A stretch of 64,000 nt of DNA from Avena insularis. Lineage: Eukaryota; Streptophyta; Magnoliopsida; Poales; Poaceae. Location: the NCBI GenBank assembly GCA_023614405.1, contig CM042688.1, positions 375,397,331 to 375,461,330 on the forward strand, in the 5' to 3' direction. Under the pieces are notes generated by a model. The model had not been told where the DNA came from. It saw only the letters and a program-made list of their open reading frames with translations, and made no database searches. Of this stretch, positions 11,763 to 25,076 are shown piece by piece. Both the position numbers and the translations under genes were made by a program. Numbering within the stretch: position 1 is the first letter of the stretch; each line of letters begins with the position of its first letter.

Positions 11763-12891
11763 GGCTTTTACAACGGACGATTTTCGTGGTTGAAGGCCTG
11801 TTTTTTGTGGCCAAAGAGTCTTCTATGACAGATGGCCTTCGTTGTAAAATCCCCGTCACAAATGAATTAACCACGGTTTTTTTTCGACCGTGGCGGATCG
11901 CACCCTTCAGCCATGAAACCTTGTTTTGTCGTAGATCTGTTCACTAGCCATGCTAACTGCTAACGCCATGCGAACTGCCAAGTGGCAGCCGCTGTTAGCG
12001 GCCGGTTACCGTCGTTAACGGCCATAGAAACCGTGGTAGAAGCCATGCCCAGCCAAGGCCTGCTAAATACTAACTATGCTGGCCCATAAGGGGAGCCCAA
12101 TAAGAACATGGCATGTTACTGTTCCGTCCTGTACTGTTTGAAATGGGCTCAAAAATGCAGCCAGTAGCGGCCCGTGAACTTTCAGGCCTGATTCTGTTTT
12201 GGCCTACATAAGGCCCATGTTGGTCCAACACTATACGGCCCATTAGCAGCCTGCGCCAAGTCGCTCCTGTAAACATAAGGCTTGCGGTCAGCCCATCACT
12301 GTTATCGCAGCCCATCATTGACCGCCTACTGACGGCCCTTCTCTGAGATGGTTCATTACTGTTCTGGCCTATTATTGTTCTGGCCTTCTACTATACTGGT
12401 CTTTAGTTGTTTAGGCCCACAAAAGGCCCTTTACTATTTTAGCCTGGTAAATTTGTCGACATGTTCCTACCCTCGTCCGGGAATTTCTCGGCCCGTACTG
12501 TTCAAGCTCGTCACTGTTCTGGCCATTTATTGTTGTGGCCCGCTACTATTTTGGCCTGTTAATAATTTGCGATTTGTGAAGTTTCTTGCCAGTTACTGTA
12601 ATGGGTTGTTTCTATTCTGGCCTGCTACTGTTACAGCCTGCTTCAGTAACGGCATGTTTCTGTTACGGACGATTAGGCTTGTTACATTTACGGCATGTTA
12701 CCACATGGGCATTGGCCCGTTACGTTTTTTACAGTTTCTTCAATTCTGAAGCCCATGTCAATATCATAAAACGTGTATAATAATCCAGCATTATTTTACT
12801 ATTCGTTGTCGTCCGAATACAGCACGGTATTGTTCCCTAATCGACCTGCCTTGCGTAGTTACTGTAACGACTACCACAATGTGTGGAAGGC
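11763..12891. repeat. Left subterminal region with short motif repeats
   Basis: The segment carries many copies of short phrases such as 'ttactgttctggcc', 'ggcccatta', 'gttacggc' and 'gtggcccgctact' in direct and inverted order, densest at 12100-12740. Arrays of short subterminal motifs are the transposase-binding regions of En/Spm-type elements. A 133-codon frame at 12348-12749 is made of these motifs and is not a gene. The segment ends at the Gypsy-1 insertion. Confidence 0.65.
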
Positions 12892-13847
12892 TGATGTCTA
12901 CGCACTTCTATTCTTGTAGACAGTTGTTGGGCCTCCAAGTGCAGAGGTTTGTAGAACAGCAGCAAGTTTTCCCTTAAGTGGATCACCCAAGGTTTATCGA
13001 ACTCAGGGAGGAAGTGGTCAAAGGTATCCCTCTCAAGCAACCCTGCAATCAAGATACAAGAAGTCTCCTGTGTCCCCAACACACCCAATACACTTGTCAG
13101 GTGTATAGGGGCACTAGTTCAGTGAAGAGATAGTAAAATACAAGTGGTATGGATAATTATAAATGGTAACGGTGCTAGAAAATACTTTGATGGCGTGGAA
13201 GAGACTAAAGGCAAACTGAAATAAAGATGGAAGAAAGCAAACATGTAACAGATCTAGTTGCAAACGGTGTTTCAATGCTAAGAAACAAGGCCTAGGGATC
13301 ATACTTTCGCTAGTGAACACTCTCATATAAATATATTATCTTCATGATACTACGCTGAACTACTCTCCGGTTGGACACTCTAATCCATGGTAGGGCTATA
13401 ATAGCACACCTCAAAGTAAGTCTTTCCCATCTAGATAACCCCACACTATCACCTTGAGCACTAGATGGTTCCAACAAACACCACAATTTCATAAAGACAT
13501 CCAACTCCAAATATAACTCATAACAAGTATTTGAAATCTCTAGCCTAAGTGCCACCATGGTGTGCACACTATCAACTTCACACACATGGGGAGAGCAAAG
13601 ATCTATTAAAGCACTTGAGTAGCAAGGTAGATCTATAGATTACAAGCTCATGATCTCAATAAGATCATGCATAGAGAGAGAGATGAACACATAGCTACCA
13701 GTAAAACCCTTAGCCTCGAGAGACAACTACTCCCTCCCCATCATGGGAATCAGCAACGGCGATGGAGATGGTGGTGGAGATCGATGGAGATGGCTCAGGG
13801 GCACTTCCTGTCGGCAGTCTAACAGAGACTTTCTGTCCCCTGAATCT

Positions 13848-15450
13848 TGTTGGGTCCATGACATAGAAAAAAATTCCTCGATGAGAACTATACGCCAAGA
13901 TCTATCTACTAGATATAGAGCAGCGGGTGGACATACATCCATGGAGAACTTACCCTCAAGACAACGAGTTTTGTTAACAGTAGGAACTTGTGGTTGATGT
14001 AGTCGACGCTTGCCGATCTCAAGATCGTGTGGAAGTCCGGCGCCGCAAATCAGCAGCATTCGCCCTCGCACACACGTTCAAGCCACCGAACAACCTCCAC
14101 CTCCTCGCTCCAGTAATCAGCGAGCAAGAACTCCTTCCGCACGCAAGGCCACGGGAGAATGTATCTCGCTAATCCGAGACCATGGGGGAATATCTAGAGG
14201 GAGAGAGATCCTTCACGAGGAGGTGTGGTTTGTGAGAGGGAGAGGGCTTTATATAGGAGGAGGAGACCCTCCTCCCATAGCCGACGCATGAGGGGGGGAC
14301 TCCTCCCCTCCTTCATTCATGTGGTGAACCTCCACTCACATAAACATGGCCTCCACCCAAAATCCCACTCACATGTATTTAATTTCCACCAAATTAAATG
14401 CAACTCTCAATTAATAAAACTCTTTTATTTATTTTATTCAGAATTTTGTTAATTACTTTAATTAACAAACATTCACATAAAACCCCTTGCAACATTTCAA
14501 TATAAATTGCAGAACCACTTTCTGCAATTTCACCCGAAACAATTCCTGTTTCTATCGAAACATTTCCTGCGCTTTGCAAACCTTTTGTCTAGAACATATG
14601 TGCTCCTAAATGGTGTCCGGCAACCCTTAAGTGTGTCACCCTACGGTTCGCGAATAATGCAGACATGATTGAGACTCCTCTTAGATCAATAATCAGAAGC
14701 GGGACCTGGAGATCCATACTGACTCCTGCATATTCAACGATGACTTCTGTGATCGTGAGAACCTTTAACGTCAGCAATTTAATCCCTTTGTCTCATGATA
14801 TAATACATGTCCGAGATTCGATCATCGGTATCCAAATACCTAGTTTGATCTAGATTCGACATGCACTCTTTTCTTGTTCCCGTGATATAACATTCTAGTG
14901 ATCACATCACTTGCTTGCAAGCTATCTTAATGTGATATCACCGAGAAGGCCCAGAGTATATCTATCCATCATTGGGATTGACAAATTCCACTCTTGATCC
15001 ATGAGCCTCAACATAACACCTTCATAGCACTGAACCCACCTTTATGGTCACCCTGTTACGGTGTGACATTTGATGTTATCAAGATACTCTTCCGGTGTTA
15101 GCAATTAACATGATCTCATGGTCTAAGGACTAAGACTACTTTGTATGATGTTATAGCAATATAAACATAATGACTTGATCGTAATGCTATACTTCATCAC
15201 ATCATTTCACAAATGTTGTGACCTTGTTATTAACAACATCCAATGTCCATGATCAGGAAACCTTGATCATCTTGTTAATCAACAAGCTAGTCTATAAGAG
15301 AGGCATAACTAGGAACCCTTTTGTTTATTAAACACACATGTATTGATGTTTCCTAGCAATGCAATTATAGCATGCAAAATAAACATCTATCATATACAAG
15401 GAATACATAATAACAACTTTATTATTGCCTCTCAGGGCATATTTCCTTCA
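13848..15450 (-). repeat. Copia 3' LTR (1603 bp)
   Basis: On the minus strand it begins TGAAGGAAATATGCCCTGAG and ends GGACCCAACA. It matches 20499-22136 over its length with scattered substitutions and small indels, so the insertion is not recent. A TATA box (minus TATATAAA, 14248-14255) is conserved with the other LTR. Confidence 0.92.
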
Positions 15451-15483
15451 GTCTCCCACTTGCACTAGAGATAATAATCTAGT

Positions 15484-16783
15484 TTATATAGTGACAAATC
15501 TAACACCCATGGAGTTCTGGTGTTGATCATGTTTTGCCCTAGGGAGTACCTTAGTCAACGGATCTGCTACATTTAGGTCTGTGTGCACTTTACAAATCTT
15601 TATATCTCCATCCTTGACATGCTCGCAGATGGAGTGAAACCGGCGCTTAATATGCTTGGAATTCTTGTGAGACCTTGGTTCCTTGGCGTTGGCTATGGCT
15701 CCATTATTGTCACAATAGATCACCATTGGGTCCAACGCACTAGGAACCACACCTAGTTCCGTTATGAACTCCGTCATCCAAACCGCTTCTGCAGCTTCAA
15801 GCGAGAACATATTCCGCCTCCGTCGTTGATCCAGCCACCACAGGTTGTTTGGAGCTCCTCCAACTAACTGCTGCTCCGTTCAAGAGAAATACATATCCGG
15901 ATTGAGACTTAGAGTCATTCGGATCAGTGCCAAAGCTAGCATGGACATAACACTTAGCGACTAGCTCTTCTTCACCTCCGTATACAAAAAACATATCCTT
16001 AGTTCTTCTCAAGTACTTAAGGATATTTTTGACCGTTATCCAGTGTTCCGAACCTGGATCAGATTGGTACCTACTAGTCAAACTAATAGCATGTGCCACA
16101 TCCGGTCTTATACATAGCATGGCATACATTATAGAGCCTATGTCTGAGGCATAGGGGATCTTATCCATTATCTCTCTTTCTTCCGCCGTAGCCGGACTTT
16201 GAGTCTTACTCAATGTCTTGCCTTGCAACATAGGTAAGTACCCCTTCTTACTTCCGTCCATATTAAACTTCTTTAATATCTTATCAAGGTATGTACTCTG
16301 CGATAGCCCAATTAGGCGTCTTGATCTATCTCTATAGATTTTAATGCCTAATATATATGAAGCTTCACCAAGGTCCTTCATCGAAAATTTGTCGTTTAGA
16401 TAACTTTTAACACTGTTTAAAAGATCTATATCATTTCCAATCAATAATATGTCATCCACATATAATATCAGAAATGCCACATTGCTCCCACTCACTTTCT
16501 TGTAAATACAAGCCTCTCCATAAGTTTGGACAAATCCAAACTCTTTGATCACCTCATCAAAGTGGAGATTCCAACTCCGGGATGCTTGCTTCAGTCCATA
16601 GATGGATCGCTGAAGTTTGCACACCTTATCAGCATCCTTAGGATCGACAAAACCCTTAGGTTGTATCATATACAACTCTTCTTCAATATTACCATTGAGG
16701 AACACAGTTTTGACATCCATCTGCCATATTTCATAATCGAAATATGGAGCAATTGCTAACATAATCCTAACCGACTTAAGCAT
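15484..16783 (-). pseudogene. Copia reverse transcriptase and RNase H, frameshifted
   Basis: The frame 16783-15797 (328 codons) carries the RT fold: QMDVKTVFLNG near residue 21, YGLKQASRSW near 62 and the catalytic YVDD at 108-111, all intact. It runs into RNase H, where the usual Y-T-D-A-S-F reads Y-V-H-A-S-F, so the first catalytic Asp is lost. A frameshift near 15800 moves the rest of RNase H (YCDNNGA, NVADPLTK) to the frame 15810-15484. A break near 16784 separates it from the upstream integrase frame. The enzyme copied element RNA into DNA; this copy cannot make a full protein. Confidence 0.92.
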
Positions 16784-16785
16784 CG

Positions 16786-18480
16786 CTACGGGAGAAAATG
16801 TCTCATCGTAGTCAACTCCTTGAATTTGTCGAAACCCCTTTGCGACAAGTCGAGCCTTATGATGGTTAAATTACCATCAGCATCAGTTTTTCTTTTGAAA
16901 ATCCATTTATTCTCAACGGCCTTTTGATCGTGAGGTAAGTCCACCAAGGTCCAAACCTGGTTTTCGTACATGGATTCCATCTCGGATTTCATGGCTTCTA
17001 GCCATTTTTTGGAATCAGGGCTCATCATCGCTTCTTCATACGTCGCAGGGTCATCTATTTCATCAATCATGAAATTCATAATAGGATTGCCGTACAGTTC
17101 AGGAGTTGTACGTTTCCTGCTTGACCTGCGAGGTTCGGTAGTGTCCTCTTTCGGAGTTTCATGATCAATATCATTAGCTCTCTCTTCATTAGGTGAAGTC
17201 AACTCCAAAACAACTTCCGGTGCTGCACTACTCGCCATTTCATGAAGAGAAGGTTCAATAACCTCTTCGAGTTCTACCTTCCGACTACTCACACCTTTCG
17301 TGAGAAACTCCTTCTCAAGAAAGGATCCATTCTTGGCAACAAAGACCTTTCCCTCGGATCTGTGATAGAAGGTATACCCAATCGTTTCCTTAGGGTATCC
17401 TATGAAGACGCATTTTTCCGCTTTGGGTTCGAGTTTATCCGGTTGAAGTTTCTTCACATAAACATCGCATCCCCAAAATTTAAGAAATGACAGCTTAGGT
17501 TTGTTTCCAAACCATAATTCATACGGTGTCTTTTCAACGGATTTAGATGGTGCCCTATTTAAAGTGAATGTAGCGGTTTCTAGTGCATAACCCCAAAATG
17601 ACAGTGGCAAGTCAGTCAGAGACATCATAGATCGAACCATATCCAATAAAGTATGATTATGACGTTCTGACACACCATTACATTGTGGTGTTCCGGCAGG
17701 CGTAAGTTGTGAAACTATTCCACAGTCTTTCATATGTGTGCTAAACTCGTAACTAAGATACTCTCCTCCACGGTCGGACCGCAGAAATTTGATCTTTCTG
17801 TTACGATGATTTTCCACTTCATTCTGAAATTCTTTGAACTTTTCAAAGGTTTTAGACTTATGTTTCATCAAAAAGATATACCCGTATCTACTCAAATCAT
17901 CCATGAAAGTAACAAAATAACGATATCCACCTCGCGCCGACACACTCATTGGTCCACACATATCAGTATGTATGATTTCCAATAAATCTGTCGCCCGTTC
18001 CATTGAACCGGAAAACAATGTTCTAGTCATCTTGCCCATAAGGCATGGTTCACATGTATCAAATGATTCAAAATCAAGTGATTCCAAAAGTCCATCAGAA
18101 TGGAGTTTCTTCATGCGTTTAACGCTAATATGAACTAGACGGCAGTGCTACATATATGCAGATATATCATTATCAAGTTTAATCCTTTTAGCATCAACAT
18201 TATGAATATGTGTAATACTACTATCGAGATCCAACAGAAATAAACCATTCAACACGGGTGCATGACCCTAAAAGATATTATTCATATAAATCGAACAACC
18301 ATTGTTTTCAGACTTAAACGAATAACCACTTTGCATTAAACATGATCCGGATACAATGTTCATGCTCAGTGCAGGCACCAAATAACAATTATTCAGGTTT
18401 ATAACTAATCCCGACGGCATATGGAGAGGCAGCGTTCCGACAGCGATCACATCAACTCTTGATCCATTGCCGACCCGCAT
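16786..18480 (-). pseudogene. Copia protease remnant and integrase
   Basis: The frame 18480-18268 is a piece of the protease region with the protein broken on both sides. The frame 18114-16786 (442 codons) holds the end of the integrase zinc domain (TCEPC), the catalytic core with all three acidic residues (D51 in HTDMCGP, D114 in RSDRGGEY, E150 in SERHNHT), the Copia C-terminal domain (PYELWFGNKPKLSFLK), and the start of RT (WLEAMKSEMESM). The integrase core looks whole although the surrounding polyprotein is broken. It inserted element DNA into chromosomes. Confidence 0.92.
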
Positions 18481-18584
18481 CGTGACCTCATCCCTTGCTA
18501 GTTGTCGCTTGTTCCGCAGCCCTGAAGAGTTACATATATTAGCAACTGATCCGTATCAAATACCCGGTGCTCTGCGAGTACTAG

Positions 18585-19438
18585 TCAAGTACACATCAAT
18601 AACATGTATATCACATATACCTTTGTTTGCCTTGCGGCCTTCTTGTCGGCCAAATACTTGGGGCAATTCGCTTCAATGGCGATCCTTGCAATAGTAGCAC
18701 TCGGTGTCGGACTTAGGGCCAGCTCGGGGTTTCTTTTCGGTAGCGCAACAGATTTGCCGCCCTTCTTTCCTTCCTTGCCTTTCTTGTCCTTCTTGAAACC
18801 GGTTGTCTTATTGATCATCAACACTTGATGTTCTTTCCTAATCTCCACTTCTGCAGTCTTAAGCATTGACAGAAGCTCGGAAAGAGACTTCTTCATGCCC
18901 TGCATATTATAGGTCATCACGAAGCTCTTGTAGCTAGGTGGCAGAGATTGAAGAACATGATGTATGCCTAAGTCAATGGGAATCGTTATTCCCAAGGACA
19001 CAAGCTTATCGGCATACCTAGACATTTTGAGTACGTGCTCACTAACGGAGCTGTTCTCTTCCATCATGCAGCTAAAGAACTTTTCAGAAGCATTATAACT
19101 CTCTGGCTGACATGGGTATCGAAAATCATTTTCAATTCTCCCATGGTATCAAAGGCATTGCCATTTTCGAAACGTTTTCGAAGTTCTGGCTCTAGCCCAT
19201 ACAGTATGCCACAATGAACTAAGTTGTGGTCCTCCTAACGAGTTATATAGAAGTTCTTTTCCTCGTTAGGGGCATCAGGAGCTGGTGGGGGGCCTAGCGG
19301 CGCCTCTAGCACATATTGCTTTTGTGCAGCAGTGAGGAGAATCCTCAAATTCATAGCCCAGTTGGTGAAGTTCCTACCATTCGCAGCAAGCTTCTCTTTC
19401 TCCATGAACACATTGAAATTAAAAGCAGGTGGTGCCAT
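18585..19438 (-). pseudogene. Copia gag remnant
   Basis: The start is ATG 19438 (MAPPAFNFNVFMEKEKL), followed by the gag signature NFTNWAMNLRILL as in BARE/Angela-like Copia gags. The frame stops at 19235 and resumes shifted at 19067-18585 with LQSLPPSYKSFVMTYN and a Lys-rich linker. The zinc knuckle is scrambled by a frameshift: only the NCPKYLADKKA end is readable. Gag formed the particle that packages element RNA. Confidence 0.88.
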
Positions 19439-20498
19439 CTACAACAGAATTTGTAAAATATATTTAGACTAAGTTTATGATAGATTGAGTTCAACTAATC
19501 CAAATTACTAATGAACTCCCACTCAAAAACGACATCCCTCGTGTCCTTCTAGTGATTACATGAACCAAATCCACTACACCAAGTCCGATCATCATGTGAG
19601 TTGGTGTAGCTTCAAAGGCGAGCATCTATATGGGCATCATATCAACTATATGACTCATGCTTAACCTTTCGGTGAGTGTTCTGAGGCCATGTTTGTACAT
19701 GCTAGGCTCGTCAAGTAAGAACCTTAGTATTCGCGTGTGTAAAACTGTCTTACACCCGTTGTATGAAAGCGTAGAGTCGAGAACACCCGATCATCACGTG
19801 ATGCCTCAAAACATGATCCACAAAATGGTGCATACTTAAGGAAGAACACATTTTATCTTGATATCTAAATGAGGGATCATCTTATAATGCTACCAAAAGT
19901 GTCAAACTAGCAATATAAGATGCTAACATCTAATGTGTGAAGTGAGGTGATATGGTCCATGCATTTGATCTCTATCATTTGCATCGTGGTATGATCTCTA
20001 TCATTCCTTTGTGTATAAGGCCAAGGTCTATGGAACTTACACGTTAAGTGAGTTGTAAGAGTATCTATCATACATCTACTTACAACAATACCATATCAAG
20101 ACACTAGCCCAGCAACGATCTAAACTAGACGCCTCTAATTTATCAATTGCAAGTTTTACGTGGCTTTGGGCTTTCGGAGATAGAACCGGTCTTACCTACG
20201 AACATGAACCACAACGAGGATAACCAAGTTATTAGAAACTCGTTGTAAATCATATATTGACTATAGTAGGAGAGACAAACACCCGCGAGCCACTTATGCA
20301 AAACTAGTTGCATGTCAGTCGTGGAACCGGTCTCATGTACGATGACATGTAAGGTTGGTCCGGGCCGCTTCATCCCACTATGCCACCAATATCCAAAGTA
20401 CATAGAAGATGCAATAACATGATCATCATCGCCCACATATAAACACATGTGTACTACCCGTGCAAAGCACCTACGCATAGATCGAGCTCGATACCCTT

Positions 20499-22136
20499 TG
20501 TTGGGTCCGCAGCATAGAAAAAGAAAAAAATTCCTATGATGAGAACTATACGCCAAGATCTATATACTAGATACAGAGCAACGGGTGGACATACATCCAT
20601 GGAGAACTTACCCTCGAAGACAATGAGTTTTTTAACGAGTAGGAACTCGTGGTTGATGTAGTCGTACGCTTGCCGATCTCAAGATCGTGTGGAAGTCCGG
20701 GCGCCGCAAATTAGCAGCACATCCATCCTCGCATACACGTTCAAGCCACCGGACAACCTCCACCTCCTCGCTCCAGGGAATCAGCGGAAGCAGCAACTCC
20801 TTCCAGACGCAAGGCCACCGGGAACATGTATCTTGCTAATCCGAGACCATGGGGGAATATCTAGAGGGGGAGAGAGATCCTTCACGAGGAGGTATCGTTT
20901 GTGAGAGGGGAGAGGGGGCTTTATATAGGAGGAGACCCCTCCTCCCATAACCGGCTTCAGCATGAGGGGGACTCCTCCCCTCCTTCATTCATGTGGTGAA
21001 CCTCCACTCACATAAACATGGCCTCCACCCAAAATCCCACTCACATGTATTTAATTTCCACCAAATTAAATGCAACTCTCAATTAATAAAACTCTTTTAT
21101 TTATTTTATTCAGAATTTTTTTAATTACTTTAATTAACAAACATTCACATATAGCCCCTTGCAATATTTCAATATCACATGCAGAACCACCTTGTGCAAT
21201 TTCACCCGAAACAATTTCCGGTTTCTATTGAAACAATTCCTGCGCTTTGCAATTCTTTCGTCTGGAACATATGTGCTCCTAAATGGTGTCCGGCAACCCT
21301 TAAGTGTGTCACCCTACGGTTCGCGAATAATGCAGACATGATTGAGACTCCTCTCAGATCAATAATCAGAAGCGGGACCTGGAGATCCATACTGACTCCT
21401 GCATATTCAACGATGACTTCTGTGATCGTGATAACCTTTAACGTCAGCAATTTAATCCCTTTGTCTCATGATATAATACATGTCCGAGATTCGATCATCG
21501 GTATCCAAATACCTAGTTTGATCTTGTTACGGACATGCACTCTTTTCTCGTTACCGTGATATAACATTCTAGTGATCACATCACTTGCTTGCAAGCTATC
21601 TTAATGTGATATCACCGAGAGGGCCCAGAGTATATCTATCTGTCATCGGGATTGACAAATTCCACTCTTGATCCATGAGCCTCAACATAACACCTTCATA
21701 GCACTGAACCCACCTTTATGGTCACCCTGTAACGGTGTGACGTTTGATGTTATCAAGATACTCTTTCGGTGTTAGCAATTAACATGATCTCATGGTCTAA
21801 GGACTAAGACTACTTTGTATGATGTTATAGCAATATAAACATAATGACTTGATCGTAATGCTATACTTCGGATGAATGTTCATCACATCATTTCACAAAT
21901 GCTGTGACCTTGTTATTAACAACATCCAATGTCCATGATCAGGAAACCTTGATCATCTTATTAATCAACAAGCTAGTCTAAAAGAGAGGCATAACTAGGA
22001 ACCCTTTTGTTTATTAAACACACATGTATTGATGTTTCCTATCAATACAATTATAGCATGCAAAATAAACATCTATCATATACAAGGAATACATAATAAC
22101 AACTTTATTATTGCGTCTCAGGGCATATTTCCTTCA
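20499..22136 (-). repeat. Copia 5' LTR (1638 bp)
   Basis: It ends TTCA at 22136, followed by TSD aatct, and its inner end is TGTTGGGTCC. It is the same family as the solo LTR 25077-26714, which has the same length. Confidence 0.92.
20920..20927 (-). promoter_or_regulatory. Copia LTR TATA box
   Basis: On the minus strand this reads CTATATAAAG, preceded by GC-rich DNA and followed by a CT-rich leader. Equivalent boxes are at 14248-14255 and, on the plus strand, at 26283-26290 (TATAAAAG) in the solo LTR. Confidence 0.55.
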
Positions 22137-22592
22137 AATCTCCCCTTCGGTGCCGACGGCCCTGCAAAACTTTTCGTGGCTTGAGGCTTGACGATTTAGG
22201 GTTTTCGCATCGGGAGGCATCTTATAGGCGAAGAGGCAAGGTCGATGGGCAGCCAGGGGGCCCACACCATGCACTGGCACGGCCTGGGGGGACCCGTGCC
22301 TAGGGGTGGTTTGGCCACTCTGTGGCCCCCCTTTGTCTCTCCTTATGGCTGCGTGAATCTTCCGGGAAAATAACGACTTTGGCTTTTGTTCGGTCCAATT
22401 CCAAGAATATTCATTTTCTGACTTTTTGGAACCAAAAACAGTAGAAAACAGGCAACTAGCATTGTGGCTCTTGTTAATAGGTTAGTCCAAGAAATCATAT
22501 GAAAAGTACTCCAAAGTGTGGACAAAACATAAGAAAGTAGATAAAACCAAGCATGGAACATCAAAAATTATGGATACGTTTGCAACGTATCA

Positions 22593-25076
22593 ACATCCCC
22601 AAGCTTAACTCCTGCTCGTCCTCGAGTAGGTAAGTGATAAAAAATAAAGAATGATTTTTGAGGTGACATGCACCATCATAAACTTGATCAAAGTATTTGT
22701 AAAACATTCAAAGCTGGGATCATAGTACTTCAATCATAACGTGAAAGAGAAAGTTCTAGGAATAAGACAAAGAAACTATGTTGCAACATGAAAAGGCACA
22801 AACAAAAGATTAATGAATAACAATGCTTTACAAGACGTTTATTTGTTTCATATATAGAAAACATAGCATAGTGGCATTCAGCTTGTCCCTCATGGAGTAG
22901 CAAAACATAAATGCATAGGACACCTTCAAAGTTCATAAGGGTGACTAGATACAAATAGTTCAAGAACAAGCAATATCATAGTTATGAATCAATCAACAAG
23001 ACTTGGGACAATGCACATTAAACTAAGAATGGTCACTATGCTCTCTCAATAGGTGCATAAAGAAAGAAGATGGAGACTCAACATAAAAGTAAAAGAAAGG
23101 CCTTCATAGAAGGAAGCAGGGATTCAAGTCTCATAAAGAGCTTCCAAAAATTATGGTACTTATTAGCTTTCAGCTCTTATTGCCCCTGTCATGAGCATCT
23201 TGAAGTGATTAAGGTTAAAGTGAACAAACTATGGAGTATATGCTTGACAAAGTAGAAGTTGGAAATCTCATGTCCCTTGAATACGAGGGCCGCTCCTCAT
23301 GCTACTCAAGTTTAGTTACCGGTAAGTTCTTGTCATAGTAAGTACATGTGTATCATCTGAACCCAGCAGGGTACCCCTTGCCCGATGATACAGAAGAATC
23401 CCCATATCAAAATGACAAGGCAAGCAGACAACAAGCATCTCAGCAATCTTCTTATTTACCATGGGAATATGGTGCTTTTTCTCTCTTTCCTCTTTTCTCG
23501 TATCTCTTTTTTTCTTTTTCTCTTTTTTCTCAATATCTGACTCTTTTTTTATAAGAAGAATGCTTCATAGACAGCTCATTATGGTTACGCTGCAGGTTTC
23601 CACCATGACAGCATGGATTAGACCAGCGACCCAGGTGTTTCTCTAACACATATACATAACTCCATGGACTTACAAGCTCCCCTTTCATTTCACACCGACG
23701 ACATCCATAGACAAAAGAGCATGATATCAACTAGGTACAAAGTACAAGTGCAATGTTGAAAGCGTTACCCATGACAGCATGGTTCTGCTAATCCCCAACA
23801 AATAAGTGCAAGCATATACAACATAGACGAACAATGGTTCAAGTTTATTAAGGGCAAGAAAATTAAAGTGTGCCATCAAGTTCATGAGAGCTTTAATCAC
23901 TAGTTTTCTCATAACAAGTTTAATTCGGAAGGTAGACAAAAACATGAATATACTTCGAATAGCATATGCTAATAGGTAGGTATGGTGGACTCCTTGGAAT
24001 AACTTGGTTTTAGGAGTTGGATGCATGAGTGGAACTCACACTTGGTTATGGAGGCTAGCAAAAGACTGGGAGCGACCATCTAAGAGATCAATAATGGCCA
24101 TAATCATGCAGAGCAAAAAAACATCATTGATCAAAGCATAATGTGATACTACAAGTTGAAAACTAAAGGATCATAAAGGCTATGGTTACTTGGGATAGTC
24201 ATAACATGGTGTGAGCATGTGCCAAGTCAACCCAAATAAAACATCAAAGGAGAATACCACAATACTATGCTTTACTATGCTAAAAGAACGCATGATTCTT
24301 CAAAGGCACATTAAGAAATCTCAATTGCTTATAACAAGTCATGCTACAGCAAAGAATACTAAGCATAAAGCCAAAACAATATCAATCATGGCATAACAAA
24401 GCATAAGCCACAGTCAAAACAAGCTCTCTTTACCACTTAAGCATGAACATTTCCTACTATTTTCCAATCCAAACCAAACTATTTGAAAACCAATGCATGA
24501 AAGAGGGAGTCCAACCAATTTATTCAGCAAACTTAGCAAACAAAGCAAACTAAAAACCAAAACGAAAACGAAAAAGAAGACGCTCCAAGAACAACACAAT
24601 CGTGCATGAAACGATAAAAATGAAGTGTTTGGAAGAAACCTGGGATTTTTATTAATGAAGAAGGAGATGCCTTGGGCATCCCCAAGCTTTGACGCTTGTA
24701 CTTCTTGGATATTTCTTGGGGTGACACATGTGGCATCCCCAAGATTGAGCTTTAGTCCATCCTTCATCTCATTACTCATTCCTTCCATACACCTAAAAAT
24801 TTTCATTCATACAAAACTTAACACAATCTTTATTAGAAACATTAGTGCACTCAAGATAATAAGTCTTTTGGTTCAGTTCCAACACCAATAAAACTTCCGT
24901 TAAAACACAAGCTAGTGTAGCTCTTCCCTCAAAAAGCTCAATTCCCCAAAAGAACTCAAAAAGGAACCAACAAGAAGCAAATGCAAATAATGGCAGAAAT
25001 TTGTCAAAACAGACCAACAGGTAAAGACAAAAAATTTCGAAGACCTTCTGTTGCTCAAATCGAAAAGTGCTGAACT
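22593..25076 (-). other. Gypsy-1 non-coding 3' interior
   Basis: About 2.5 kb with no credible ORF. It matches 33978-36440 of Gypsy-2 nearly end to end, including the T/C-rich run near 23470-23555 (34860-34935) and the repeated 'gcatccccaagc' phrases near 24680 and 24740. Small open frames here are shadows. Confidence 0.8.

Larger units (their letters stand above)
13848..22136 (-). mobile_element. Degenerate Ty1/Copia retrotransposon
   Basis: It has two similar LTRs (13848-15450 and 20499-22136) and a perfect 5-bp TSD aatct at 13843-13847 and 22137-22141. A purine tract (aagtgggagac on the minus strand) lies next to the 3' LTR. A damaged Met-type PBS lies inside the 5' LTR: minus-strand GGTATCGAGCTCGAT, as if one A were missing from GGTATCAGAGC. 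The minus-strand domain order gag, protease, integrase, RT, RNase H is the Copia order. Frames are broken in several places. The stretch 19439-20498 is untranslated leader. Confidence 0.93.
12892..22592 (-). repeat. Gypsy-1 3' LTR, split by a Copia element
   Basis: The LTR is in two parts: 12892-13847 (starts tgatgtctacgcac) and 22142-22592 (ends gcaacgtatca). The joined length is about 1.4 kb, close to the 1364-bp LTR at 27922-29285, which it matches throughout. The break is at the aatct target site of the Copia element. Confidence 0.9.

Noticed and set aside
12348..12749. 133-aa ORF
   Set aside because: Consists of CACTA subterminal motif repeats (ctgttctggcc type).
13727..14291. ORFs at the Gypsy-1/Copia boundary
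   Set aside because: They cross the Copia insertion junction at 13848 and lie in LTRs.
22343..24891. Many 60-130-codon ORFs in the Gypsy-1 interior
   Set aside because: AT-rich non-coding interior; the same frames are altered in the Gypsy-2 copy.
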